A DNA stretch of 64,000 nt from Streptomyces sp. R21 (GTDB taxonomy: Bacteria; Actinomycetota; Actinomycetes; Streptomycetales; Streptomycetaceae). The notes below the pieces were generated by a model. It worked only from the letters and a program-made list of their open reading frames with translations, did not search any database and was not told the origin of the DNA. Positions 7,800-16,609 of this stretch are shown here, piece after piece. The position numbers were made by a program, and so were the translations under genes. The number at the start of each line of letters is the position of its first letter. Position 1 is the first letter of the stretch. The stretch lies in NCBI RefSeq assembly GCF_041051975.1, contig NZ_CP163435.1, positions 9,330,501 through 9,394,500 of the forward strand. Reading direction: 5' to 3'.

Positions 7800-9518
7800 A
7801 TGGGCGGGGACGGGCGCAGGGACGGGGCCGGGCTGCCGAGGCTTCGCCTGGACGAGCTGCTGGAGGAACTCCAGGTACGGATCGAGGCGGTACGCGGGAC
7901 CCGCGACCGGCTCCAGGGCCTCCTGGAAGCGGTCCTGTCGGTGGGGCGCGAACTCGACCTCGCGCAGGTGCTGCGCCGCATCGTCGAAGCCGCCGTCGTC
8001 CTGGTCGACGCCGAGTACGGGGCGCTCGGTGTCATCGGACAGCAGCAGAAGCTCGCGCAGTTCATCCCGGTGGGCGTCAGCGACGAGGTGTGGGCCGCGA
8101 TCGGCGATCTTCCCTCCGGGCACGGCCTCCTCGGTGAACTCATCCGCCACCCCGAGGCGTTGCGGCTCACCGATCTGTCCGAGCACCGGGCATCCTCCGG
8201 GTTCCCGCCGCACCACCCGCCCATGCGCACCTTCCTCGGGGCCCCGATCCTGGTCCGCGAGACGGTCTTCGGGAATCTCTACCTGACCGAGAAGCGTGGT
8301 GGGGGAGAGTTCGACCCCGAGGACGAGGCCGTCCTGTCGACGCTGGCCGTGGCCGCCGGTGTGGCCATCGAGAACGCCCGCCTGTACGGCGAGGTCAGAC
8401 TCAGGGAGCGCTGGCTGGAGGCGGGCGCGGAGATCACCAGCGGGCTGCTGTCCGGAGTGGCCGAAGCAGAGGTCCTGGAGGTGATGCTCGAACGTGCCCG
8501 GGAGATCACCGGCGCCGACCTGGGCGTCGTCGACCTCGTCGTCGAGGGCAGCAGTGACCTGCGCGGCGCGTTCGCAATGGGCCAGCACGCCGAGACGCAC
8601 CGCGGGCTCGTCCTGCCGCGAGAGGGAACCTTCGCGGGCGCCGCGCTGAGCGCGGGAACCCTCGTGTCCACCGCCGACGTACGCAAGGATCCCCGGATCA
8701 CCTACGGCCCCGACCGCTGGGAGGGCCTCGGGCCCGCCGTGGCCGTCCCCATGGGGACCCGTGAGGGGATGCGCGGTGTCCTCATGCTGGCCCGGGGCGC
8801 GGGCCGGGCGCCCTTCACGGAGGTCGAGACCGCACCGCTCCTCGGATTCGCCGGGCAGGCCGCCCTCGCCATGGAGCTCGCGGAACGGCGGCGCGACACC
8901 GAGCAGGTGAGCCTGCTGGAGGACCGCGACCGGATCGCCCGCGACCTGCACGACCTGGCGATCCAGCGGCTGTTCGCGACCGGTATGACCCTGCAGAGCG
9001 CCCAGCGCTTCGTGCAGCATCCGCAGGCCGCCGAGCGTCTCGGCCGGGCGGTCGACGACCTGGACACCACCATCAAGATCATCCGGTCGACCATCTTCGG
9101 CCTCCGTGCCCACGAGACACCCTCCGCAGGACTGCGCATCCGAACGGTCCGCGCCCTGGAGGAAGCGGCCCAGGTGCTCGGCTTCACCCCCGCGCTGCGG
9201 ATGGAGGGGCTGATCGACGTGGACGTCTCCGCCGCCCTCTCCGAGGACGCCCTCGCCGTCCTCGGAGAGGCCCTCACCAACGTGGCCCGGCACGCACAGG
9301 CCACCGCGGTGGAGGTCGGTCTCGTCGTTCGGGAGGGACACCTCAGGCTCTCCGTGAGCGACAACGGCATCGGCATGGGAGCCGCGACCGACCGCCGCAG
9401 CGGACTGCGCAATCTGGAGGAACGGGCCGAACTCCTCGGCGGGCAACTAAAAGTGACGGGGTCTCAGGAGGGGCGCGGCACTCGACTCGAGTGGCGGGCG
9501 CCGCTCGGACCGCGATAG
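7800..9518 (+). CDS. Tandem-GAF sensor histidine kinase (DevS/DosS-like)
   Basis: A soluble kinase of 572 residues. GAF domain 1 spans about 45-200 and GAF domain 2 about 220-365, followed by a HisKA_3 domain with the phospho-His at residue 384 (R-D-L-H-D). The C-terminal ATPase carries D-N-G-I-G-M. This layout is that of mycobacterial DevS/DosT and Streptomyces OsdK kinases, whose first GAF binds haem and senses O2, NO or CO. Whether this one binds haem cannot be settled here. The ATG follows GGGGGGAGGG. A DevR-like regulator lies convergently next to it, and dormancy-type genes follow, supporting a hypoxia or stress role. Confidence 0.88.
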   Translation: MGGDGRRDGAGLPRLRLDELLEELQVRIEAVRGTRDRLQGLLEAVLSVGRELDLAQVLRRIVEAAVVLVDAEYGALGVIGQQQKLAQFIPVGVSDEVWAAIGDLPSGHGLLGELIRHPEALRLTDLSEHRASSGFPPHHPPMRTFLGAPILVRETVFGNLYLTEKRGGGEFDPEDEAVLSTLAVAAGVAIENARLYGEVRLRERWLEAGAEITSGLLSGVAEAEVLEVMLERAREITGADLGVVDLVVEGSSDLRGAFAMGQHAETHRGLVLPREGTFAGAALSAGTLVSTADVRKDPRITYGPDRWEGLGPAVAVPMGTREGMRGVLMLARGAGRAPFTEVETAPLLGFAGQAALAMELAERRRDTEQVSLLEDRDRIARDLHDLAIQRLFATGMTLQSAQRFVQHPQAAERLGRAVDDLDTTIKIIRSTIFGLRAHETPSAGLRIRTVRALEEAAQVLGFTPALRMEGLIDVDVSAALSEDALAVLGEALTNVARHAQATAVEVGLVVREGHLRLSVSDNGIGMGAATDRRSGLRNLEERAELLGGQLKVTGSQEGRGTRLEWRAPLGPR

Positions 9519-9529
9519 GGCCGGCTGCC

Positions 9530-9594
9530 GACGTGCGCGCGGCGTACGACGGGCCCCTTCGGGGACGTGCGCGCAGCGTACGACCGGCCCCCTC
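9530..9594. repeat. Two imperfect 31-base direct repeats
   Basis: Copies at 9530-9560 and 9564-9594 (starting GACGTGCGCGC, ending near GGCCCC) agree at 28 of 31 positions. They fill the gap between the convergent kinase and response regulator genes. Function is unknown; slippage or a remnant of an amplified terminator is possible. Confidence 0.6.
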
Positions 9595-9602
9595 GCCCAG
9601 GC

Positions 9603-10310
9603 TCAGTCGCTGCTTCCGCCCCGTGCCTCCGGCGGCGGATACTGCGCAGCGATCACCGCGGCCTGGACACGCCGCTCCACGCCCAACTTGCCCAGCAGCC
9701 GCGAGATCCCGTTCTTCACCGTCTTCTCGGAGAGATAGAGCCGCTTGCCGATCTGTCGGTTGGTGAACCCCTCGCCGATCAGGGCGAGGATCTCCCGCTC
9801 CCGCTCCGAGAGTTCGGCCAGCTGTCCGTCGTCCGCCGCGTCCGTGCCGCTCGTCGGGCCACGCAGGCTGCTCATCAGCCGCGCGGTGGTGGCCGGATCG
9901 AGCATCGACTGCCCGGAGGCGACCGTGCGGACCGCCGAGATCAGGTCGGACCCCCGGATCTGCTTCAGCACATAACCGGACGCCCCCGCCATGATCGCGT
10001 CGAGCAGCGCATCGTCATCGTCGAACGACGTCAGCATCAGACACGCCAACCCCGCGTCGAGCGACCGCAGTTCGCGGCAGACGGTGATCCCGTCGCTGTC
10101 CGGGAGACGTATGTCGAGGATCGCCACGTCGGGGCGGAGGGCTGGAGCGCGGACCAGTGCCTGTTCGGCCGTCCCCGCTTCACCGACCACCGTCATGTCC
10201 GGTTCCGCGTCGATGAGGTCGTGCAGTCCGCGGCGGACCACCTCGTGGTCGTCGAGGAGGAAAACCCTGATCGATGTGCTGCTGGGTACCTGCTGCGGAA
10301 GTTCGGCCAT
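9603..10310 (-). CDS. NarL/LuxR-type response regulator (DevR/OsdR-like)
   Basis: 235 residues from the ATG at 10310, chosen because GGGAG precedes it and the receiver begins soon after; a GTG at 10361 would add 17 residues. The receiver domain (about 14-130) has the acidic pair D-D and the phospho-acceptor Asp66 in A-I-L-D-I-R-L-P, and ends K-Q-I. The LuxR HTH (about 165-225) reads L-S-E-R-E-R-E-I-L-A-L-I-G-E-G and later S-E-K-T-V-K-N. The close fit to DosR/DevR proteins and the neighbouring GAF kinase, USP and Rv1733c-like genes suggest the master regulator of a dormancy-like regulon. Confidence 0.88.
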   Translation of the reverse strand: MAELPQQVPSSTSIRVFLLDDHEVVRRGLHDLIDAEPDMTVVGEAGTAEQALVRAPALRPDVAILDIRLPDSDGITVCRELRSLDAGLACLMLTSFDDDDALLDAIMAGASGYVLKQIRGSDLISAVRTVASGQSMLDPATTARLMSSLRGPTSGTDAADDGQLAELSEREREILALIGEGFTNRQIGKRLYLSEKTVKNGISRLLGKLGVERRVQAAVIAAQYPPPEARGGSSD

Positions 10311-10391
10311 GCCCACTGCTCCCAGGATGGCGGGGATTTCCGGCCGATCCTCGCGTACCACGAAAGCGGTCGACAGGGCCCAAAGGTCCCG

Positions 10392-10854
10392 TCAGTGGAC
10401 TGGACCACTGCCGTATGGGGCGTACAGGTCGAGGAGCCGCGTGCGCGCCGCGTGCAGCCGATGAGCCAGTACCAGACCGACCCACTGGCCGACCGCGCTG
10501 CCCAGCGCGGGATCGGACCGGCACATCAACCGCACGGTCGACGCGTCGAGTTCATAGGCATGGACCGGGCACACCGCCTCCGCGCCCAGCTGCCGCACAT
10601 ATGGCGGGAACAGCCAGGACCAGCCGAGGAGTTGGTCGAACCCGAGCGTGTCGATGACGGGCGAGGGCCTGCCGGCCAGCTTCATGTCGAGGGCGACGGT
10701 TCCGATGCGCACAATCCAGAAGTGGTCGGCGCGCGCCCGCCTCGAAGATGCGGGCCCTTTGCGGGAAGGACACGTCACGGGCGAGCCGCATCAGACGTCC
10801 ACGATGCTCGGGGTCCAGGACCTGGGAGAGACGCGGAGTCGCAGGAGCGGTCAT
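10392..10854 (-). pseudogene. Crp/Fnr-like cyclic nucleotide-binding protein, frameshifted
   Basis: The 5' part, from the ATG at 10854, encodes M-T-A-P-A-T-P-R-L-S-Q-V-L-D and R-A-R-I-F-E-A-G, the start of a cNMP-binding domain. The continuation (A-D-H-F-W-I-V-R-I-G-T-V-A-L-D-M onward) is in a different frame. The switch is in a GC-alternating run near 10729-10741, where one base too few or too many is present. The joined product would be about 153 residues, one cNMP-binding beta-roll without a DNA-binding HTH. The gene lies between the Rv1733c-like and DevR-like genes. The frameshift may be real or a sequencing error in the GC run. Confidence 0.7.
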
Positions 10855-10942
10855 GGGGTCCCCTTTCCGGCGCGCCTGATGCGTGCGGCGACCTCAGATT
10901 CCCGCGCCGGTATCGCGCCGGGCAGGGGCCAACAGCCCCCCT

Positions 10943-10966
10943 GCTCAGGCCCGATCGGGCCTGAGC
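10943..10966. promoter_or_regulatory. 24-bp perfect palindrome
   Basis: A perfect dyad with 12-base arms centred on GATC, core GGCCCGATCGGGCC, lies 89 bases upstream of the Crp-like start and 90 bases past the stop of the Rv1733c-like gene. With no loop it suits a dimeric regulator better than a terminator. A DevR/OsdR-type site is possible from the GGCC halves and the location. Confidence 0.5.
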
Positions 10967-11055
10967 CGACCCGTCACCAGGCCCGTCCGGCCCCCGAGCC
11001 GGTCGCCGCCCGCACCACACCCCATCCGTACCGCACCCCATGCGCGCCGCGTCCG

Positions 11056-11640
11056 TCACGCCGTGCGCCGCGTCCACTCCGGTCCCGTGCGCGCCCACTC
11101 GCGCTCCCACTCGGCCAGCCGACGCCGGGCGGCGACCCGGCGCACGACGAAGTGCGCGACGAGGACGACGGCCGCGACGTTGCCGCTGGTCAACGCTCCC
11201 GTCGTGATGGTGTGCTGCCAGATCGCGGCGTCGCTCAGCGGCGGCCGGACGCCCCGGCTCCGGACATCGACCCACACACCGGCATGATCGCCGCGCCGCG
11301 TGCCCGCCGGGACGCGGGCCGAGCCCGTCCGCGGGGCTTCACCGGGCCCGGTCCAGCGCACCTTCACCCAGTACATGTGCTGCTTGCCATCTGGTGCCGT
11401 GGGCACCGAGGCGGGCGCGTTCTCGACGACCACCCCCACCACCACATGACGTGCGGCACGCTGCGCCTCGGCCTTCGCCTGCGCGGCGTCGTGGGCCCAC
11501 CAGCCCGCGGCCACCCCTGCCAGGGGCGCGCCGAGCAGCAGGAGCATGGCGATCACCGTGACCGCGCACGCCTCGACGACATCCGAGCGGCGGCGCAGCG
11601 GATTGCGGCGCCAGCGCCAGCCGCGCACCCGGCTTCGCAT
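11056..11640 (-). CDS. Rv1733c-like two-helix membrane protein
   Basis: 194 residues. The ATG at 11640 is preceded by AAGGAGG. A basic N-terminus (R-W-R-W-R-R-N-P-L-R-R-R-S-D) is followed by a transmembrane helix at about 21-45, an extracytoplasmic domain with V-V-V-G-V-V-V-E-N and W-V-K-V-R-W, and a second helix at about 140-160 with a basic tail. This architecture is that of the Rv1733c family, a DosR-regulon membrane antigen in Mycobacterium tuberculosis whose biochemical role is not known. Its place beside DevR-like and USP genes supports hypoxia-type regulation. Confidence 0.75.
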   Translation of the reverse strand: MRSRVRGWRWRRNPLRRRSDVVEACAVTVIAMLLLLGAPLAGVAAGWWAHDAAQAKAEAQRAARHVVVGVVVENAPASVPTAPDGKQHMYWVKVRWTGPGEAPRTGSARVPAGTRRGDHAGVWVDVRSRGVRPPLSDAAIWQHTITTGALTSGNVAAVVLVAHFVVRRVAARRRLAEWEREWARTGPEWTRRTA

Positions 11641-11837
11641 CTCAACCTCCTTGCCACCGAGGTCCGGCCCGCGGAAGAGCCGAACGGACCCCACAAGGGC
11701 CGGTCCGCCTCTCCCGGCGTACCGCTCACGGCTACGAGCGTCCACAGCGGACCCCGCGCCGATTGCCTCGCCGTACGACTGATCCGTGTTCCCTGTGGAA
11801 CCCGCGCATGCACGTCGCGCAGCGAACAGGAGCCACC

Positions 11838-11915
11838 ATGGCGAAGCCTCGTCCAGTCACGCTCGACGCGCGCTGGCGTGTGGTCGAGGAAGCGACGGTC
11901 GTATGCCTCGGCTGA
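11838..11915 (+). CDS. Possible 25-residue leader peptide upstream of the USP gene
   Basis: A short frame with an AGGAG site six bases before its ATG encodes 25 residues, starting M-A-K-P-R-P-V-T-L-D. It ends 27 bases before the universal stress protein start. Codon use is G/C-rich at third positions. It could be a real micropeptide or an upstream ORF that tunes USP translation. No family is recognised. Confidence 0.35.
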   Translation: MAKPRPVTLDARWRVVEEATVVCLG

Positions 11916-11942
11916 TCGCCGAACTCCCGAAAGGCAGGAGTC

Positions 11943-12854
11943 ATGAAAACCGGCACCCGTACCATCACCGTCGGCATCGACGGATCGCGGCCCAGCCTGG
12001 ACGCCGCCGACTGGGCGGCCCGGGAGGCCGAGCGCCACCGTCTTCCACTGCGCCTGCTGCACGCGGGTATCGCACCGGTCCTGCCCGTGCGCGTCCCGGA
12101 CGTCGATGTGCCCGCCGGGCGCACCCGTACCGCGCTCGACCGGGCCGCGATCCAACTCTCCTACGCCCACCCGGCGTTGGACATCATCGCCCGCAGCACG
12201 GAGGAACCCGCCGTCCCCGCGCTGCTCGAGGCGGTCGCCCAGTCCGAGATGCTCGTGCTCGGCTCACGCGGCTCCACCGGGTTCGCGGGCTTCCTCGTAG
12301 GTTCGGTCGCCCTGGAGGTGTCGGCCCGCGCCGAACGCCCCGTCGTCCTGGTGCGTGCAGGTGAACTCCCCGAGGACGAACGGATGCCCGTGGTCGACGG
12401 CACGCCGCCGGGCGAGGCGCGCTACCTGCCCGTGGTGCTCGGTCTCGACGTGGATCATCCGGCCGACGACCTCATCGGGTACGCCTTCGACGCGGCCGCC
12501 ACCCGCTCGGCGCCGCTGCGCGTCCTGCACACCTGGACGATGCCCCCGCTGCGCGGCTACGCCCCCGGGGTGCCGCTGCTGGAGGAGGCGACCGAGCGGG
12601 AGAACAGCAAGTGGCGTGTCCTGTCGGCCACTTTGCAGCCGTGGCGCCACAAGTTCCCTGAGACCCACGTCTCCGAGGAGTTGGTCCACGGCCACCCGGG
12701 ACACCATCTCCTCAAGGCGTCCACCCGGGCCGGTCTGCTGGTCATCGGCCGCAAGACCGGTGCCGGTGGCGGCGCCCCGACGGGCCTGGGCAGGGCCGCG
12801 CACTCACTGGTCCACCACGCGACCTGCCCGGTCGCCGTGGTCCCGCACACCTGA
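11943..12854 (+). CDS. Universal stress protein, two UspA domains
   Basis: 303 residues with two tandem UspA domains (about 5-140 and 155-300). Domain 1 carries the ATP-binding pattern G-S-R-G-S-T-G-F-A-G-F-L-V-G-S-V. Domain 2 has V-I-G-R-K-T-G followed by a less regular loop. Tandem USPs are common targets of DosR/OsdR-type regulators in actinomycetes. The ATG follows AAAGGCAGGAG. It stands alone on the plus strand with a roughly 300-base upstream region that holds a possible leader ORF. Confidence 0.92.
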   Translation: MKTGTRTITVGIDGSRPSLDAADWAAREAERHRLPLRLLHAGIAPVLPVRVPDVDVPAGRTRTALDRAAIQLSYAHPALDIIARSTEEPAVPALLEAVAQSEMLVLGSRGSTGFAGFLVGSVALEVSARAERPVVLVRAGELPEDERMPVVDGTPPGEARYLPVVLGLDVDHPADDLIGYAFDAAATRSAPLRVLHTWTMPPLRGYAPGVPLLEEATERENSKWRVLSATLQPWRHKFPETHVSEELVHGHPGHHLLKASTRAGLLVIGRKTGAGGGAPTGLGRAAHSLVHHATCPVAVVPHT

Positions 12855-12873
12855 CGCCGGCATCCCGGCCGCC

Positions 12874-12900
12874 GAGGCGTCCACGCGCGCGGACGGCCTC
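12874..12900. terminator. Hairpin between convergent USP and flavoreductase genes
   Basis: GAGGC-GTCC pairs with GGAC-GCCTC across an 8-base loop, with one bulged G. It sits directly after the USP stop and overlaps the end of the flavoreductase gene, so it may serve both strands. Confidence 0.4.
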
Positions 12901-13685
12901 AGCCGAAGCGCTCGATGCGGATGCGGTCCACGGGTTGCCCCGCTTCGACGAGCAGCCGCGAGGCATGTTCGGCGAACCCATTGGAGCCGCACACATAGGC
13001 CTCCCACCCACCAGGAGGCTGCTCGGCCAGGAGCGGCGCCACATGTGCGGCCGCCATACGTCCGACGGCCACACCGTCGGGGGCACTGCGCGTGAAGACG
13101 GGCGTGCTCTCGTCGCCGTACTCCCGTGCGTAGATGAGCTCTTCGGGGCTCCGAGCCGAGACGAGCAGCCGCATCGGCACGTCCAGACCGCGCGCACGGT
13201 GGTGACGCACCATCGACATCAGCGGTACGACGCCGGAGCCGGCGCCGATGAGCAGCGCGGGCCGGTCGCCCGGCCAGGCGAAGAAGCCGCTGAGTGGGCC
13301 CCGCACCTCGACCGTGTCACCGGGCCGGGCCAGGGTGTGGAACCAGCCGGAGACCTCGCCGCCCTCGACATGGTCCAGGGTCAGCTCGATGTGCCCGGAG
13401 TCGTCGGGCGCGGAGGCGATGGAGTAGTGGCGCTGGGCCACATAGCCGTCCTCGGCGGTCAGCCGCAGCATCAGATGCTGGCCGGGCAGATGCCCCAGCC
13501 ACTGCGGCACCGCGAACCGGAAGGTGGCGGCGTGCGGTGTCTCGCGGCGGATCTCGGTGAGCGTCGCGGTCTGCCAGGTGGCCGCCGCCCGGTTGCTGAC
13601 GGCGATCCGGCCGGGCACGGCGAACCGGGTCGGCGGGACGAAGGGGCCGGGAATCGTGGGGGCGGTCGTCATCGACACGGTCGTC

Positions 13686-13693
<8 letters not shown>
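12899..13693 (-). CDS. FNR-like FAD/NAD(P)H oxidoreductase
   Basis: 264 residues of the ferredoxin-NADP reductase superfamily without a 2Fe-2S domain. The FAD-binding motif R-H-Y-S is at residues 88-91. The NAD(P)-binding G-A-G-S-G-V-V-P-L lies near 148-156, and C-G-S-N-G-F near the C-terminus. The GTG start overlaps the stop of the upstream molybdopterin oxidoreductase (GTGACTGA); an ATG seven codons later is an alternative. Tight coupling suggests this flavoprotein passes electrons to or from that partner. Confidence 0.85.
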
Positions 13694-14291
<598 letters not shown>

Positions 14292-14563
14292 ACGGGTGGT
14301 GCCTCCAGGCCGCCCGAAGGCAGACCCGCTGGTCGAGCGTGATCGATACGCACGCGGTCGGTGGACGCGTACGCGTTCCACGGTACGCGGAAGCCGACGC
14401 TACCCCCTGCTCAGGGGTGTGCCCGCTCCCGATCATTGCGGCGGCATGAACTCTCCGACGGCCCGGGAATAGCGGTGTCGCGATCTCCCTTGCTCCTAGT
14501 GCCGACACCGGTGGCCTCTACATCCGGTACCTCCGGTGACAGCGAACGAGAGTGAGGGAGCAC

Positions 14564-15487
14564 ATGCCCAAGGCGTACGTCTTCACCCGGTACGGCGGCC
14601 CGGAGACCGAGGCCCTCGTCGACCAGGACCGTCCGAGCCCGGGCCCCGGCCAGGTCCTGGTCGCGGTCCGCGCGGCGGGCGTGAACCCCGTCGACTGGAA
14701 GCAGCGCACCGGCTACCGCCGCCCGGGCGGGCCCGCCCGCGAGCTGCCCGCCGTCTTCGGCAACGAGGTCGCCGGGATCGTCGAGGAGATCGGCGCCGAC
14801 GTGAACGGGTTCGCCGTGGGGGACGAGGTCTTCGGGAACCCGGTGGCCGGTGGCTACGCCACGTACGCCCTGCTGCCCGTGGCGGTCACCGCGCACAAGC
14901 CGGCGGCGCTGCCCTTCACCGACGCCGCGACCCTGCCGGTGGCCGCGGCGACCGCGTACGACGGCATTCGACAGCTGGACCTGCCGGCCGGGGCCACCCT
15001 GCTGATCACCGGGGCGGGCGGCGGCGTGGGCGTCGCGGCCGCGCAGATCGCGCATGCCTTCGCAGTGCGCGTCGTCGGTGTCGCGAGCGACGTCAAGAAG
15101 GACTTCGTCGAGTCGCTCGGCGCCGTGCATGTGCCGTCGGGACCCGGCCTGGCCGAGCAGGTGCGGGCGGCGGCGCCCCAGGGCATCGACGCGGTCTTCG
15201 ACCTCGTCGGCGGCGACGTACTCGAAGAGGCCGCCACGCTGCTCGCCGACCGCACGAAGCTCATCACCGCCGGAGCGTCCCAGGACGAGGCGGAACGCCT
15301 GGGCGGCGCCCGGGTGGCACGCGCCCGCACCGCGGCCGTACTCGACGAGGTCGCGAAGCTCGCGGTGGACGGCAGGCTCCGGCCGCTCGTCACACGAACC
15401 TTCCCGCTGGACCGAGCCGCCGAGGCGCTGCGCACCGTCGAGAACGGCCACGCCCGCGGCAAGATCGTGATCGAGGTCGCGATATGA
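14564..15487 (+). CDS. Zinc-free quinone/NADP-dependent oxidoreductase (MDR superfamily)
   Basis: 307 residues. The N-terminal GroES-like domain starts M-P-K-A-Y-V-F-T-R-Y-G-G-P-E and contains G-V-N-P-V-D-W-K; no zinc-binding Cys set is present. The Rossmann fold is marked by T-G-A-G-G-G-V-G-V-A-A. Such enzymes reduce quinones or enones with NADPH. The ATG at 14564 gives the canonical family start; the GTG at 14552 is less likely. The stop overlaps the GNAT start as ATGA. Confidence 0.88.
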   Translation: MPKAYVFTRYGGPETEALVDQDRPSPGPGQVLVAVRAAGVNPVDWKQRTGYRRPGGPARELPAVFGNEVAGIVEEIGADVNGFAVGDEVFGNPVAGGYATYALLPVAVTAHKPAALPFTDAATLPVAAATAYDGIRQLDLPAGATLLITGAGGGVGVAAAQIAHAFAVRVVGVASDVKKDFVESLGAVHVPSGPGLAEQVRAAAPQGIDAVFDLVGGDVLEEAATLLADRTKLITAGASQDEAERLGGARVARARTAAVLDEVAKLAVDGRLRPLVTRTFPLDRAAEALRTVENGHARGKIVIEVAI

Positions 15488-16491
15488 GCACCGCGTCGAG
15501 CAACGCCGCCGGAGCGAAGTCGAGCAATGCCTCCGGCACGGCGTCGGGGGACGGCTCCATGTCAGGCGACGCCCCCCGCAAGTTGTCCGAGACAGCGTCG
15601 GGTGATGCCTTCGGCAAGGCTTCCGGCACCGGGTCCGCAGACGCCTCCGGCAAGGTGTCGGGCATCGCGTCGGGCGATGCCTCCGGCACGGCTCCGGGCG
15701 ACGCCTCCCACAAGGCGCCGCGCACCGCGCCCAGCAGCGCCTCCGGCCAAGTGCCCCATCTCCCGTCAAGCGGCCCGGTCACTGCCGAGTCGGGTCTCGC
15801 GAGCCACCCGCTGGACAATCCCGCACTCGCCTCGCTGACCGGCCCGCACGCCCACTTCGCCGAGCGGCGCGGCCGGGTGCTGCGCTACCCCCGCGACGTA
15901 TCGCCCTGGCTCGCCCTGCCGGACGAGCCCGACGCCGATGACTGGGACGACCTCGCGGCCCTGGTGGGCCCGGGCGCCGAGGCCCCGCTCGCAGGGTTTC
16001 GCGGGCAGACCCCGGCCGGCTGGGAAGTGACCTTCGACCTGGACGGCGTCCAGCTCGTCGACGACGGCCTCGCCGCGGCACCCGACCCCGAGGCAGTCCG
16101 GCTCGGCCCCGCTGATGTCCCCGAGATGCTGGACCTGGTCGAGCGGACCAGGCCGGGCCCGTTCCTGCCGCGCACCGTCGAACTCGGCACCTATCTGGGG
16201 ATACGCCGAGGTGGCGCTCTCGTTGCGATGGCGGGGGAGCGGCTGCACCCGCCGGGCTGGACCGAGATCAGCGCGGTCTGCACCGATCCCGACTTCCGCG
16301 GTGAGGGCCTGGCGACCCGGCTGATCCTGGCCGTCGCGCACGGCATCCGGGAGCGCGGCGAGACGCCCTTCCTGCACACCGCAGCGAGCAACACCGGCGC
16401 GATCCGCCTCTACGAGTCCCTGGGCTTCCGGCTGCGCCGCACCACCCGCTTTCTCGCGGCGCGCGTGCCGGAGCCCCTGCCGGTCTCCTGA
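15484..16491 (+). CDS. GNAT acetyltransferase with repetitive Ser/Gly/Ala tail
   Basis: 335 residues. The C-terminal half is a GNAT domain with the acetyl-CoA loop D-F-R-G-E-G-L-A-T-R-L and A-S-N-T-G-A-I-R-L-Y-E-S-L-G-F, a FR47-like arrangement. Residues about 5-95 are an odd, low-complexity stretch built of repeated A-S-G-x-A-S-G and S-G-D-A units. It is probably disordered and not typical for the family. The ATG overlaps the quinone reductase stop, which argues that the tail is translated. An internal GTG near 15750 would remove it. Confidence 0.8.
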   Translation: MSTASSNAAGAKSSNASGTASGDGSMSGDAPRKLSETASGDAFGKASGTGSADASGKVSGIASGDASGTAPGDASHKAPRTAPSSASGQVPHLPSSGPVTAESGLASHPLDNPALASLTGPHAHFAERRGRVLRYPRDVSPWLALPDEPDADDWDDLAALVGPGAEAPLAGFRGQTPAGWEVTFDLDGVQLVDDGLAAAPDPEAVRLGPADVPEMLDLVERTRPGPFLPRTVELGTYLGIRRGGALVAMAGERLHPPGWTEISAVCTDPDFRGEGLATRLILAVAHGIRERGETPFLHTAASNTGAIRLYESLGFRLRRTTRFLAARVPEPLPVS

Positions 16492-16533
16492 CGGCGAAGC
16501 GGCGGTGACGGCGGTGGGCGGTTCGCCGCGCGG

Positions 16534-16562
16534 GCGTCGGTGAGCACGGGGCTGACCGACGC
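16534..16562. terminator. Hairpin between convergent GNAT and MarR genes
   Basis: GCGTCGGT (16534-16541) and ACCGACGC (16555-16562) are perfect 8-base arms in the 118-base convergent gap, probably a bidirectional terminator. Confidence 0.45.
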
Positions 16563-16609
16563 GCCCTTGAGGTTCTCCGATCGGTCGTGCCCGCCGAGGG
16601 CACGGCCGA

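Noticed and set aside
7098-9446. Minus-strand open frame of 782 codons
   Set aside because: Antisense of the GAF histidine kinase, rich in Arg/Gly/Pro, with no domain; a composition artefact.
14536-15483. Long N-terminal extension of the GNAT protein
   Set aside because: This frame is the shadow of the quinone reductase; the GNAT start is the ATG in the ATGA overlap at 15484.
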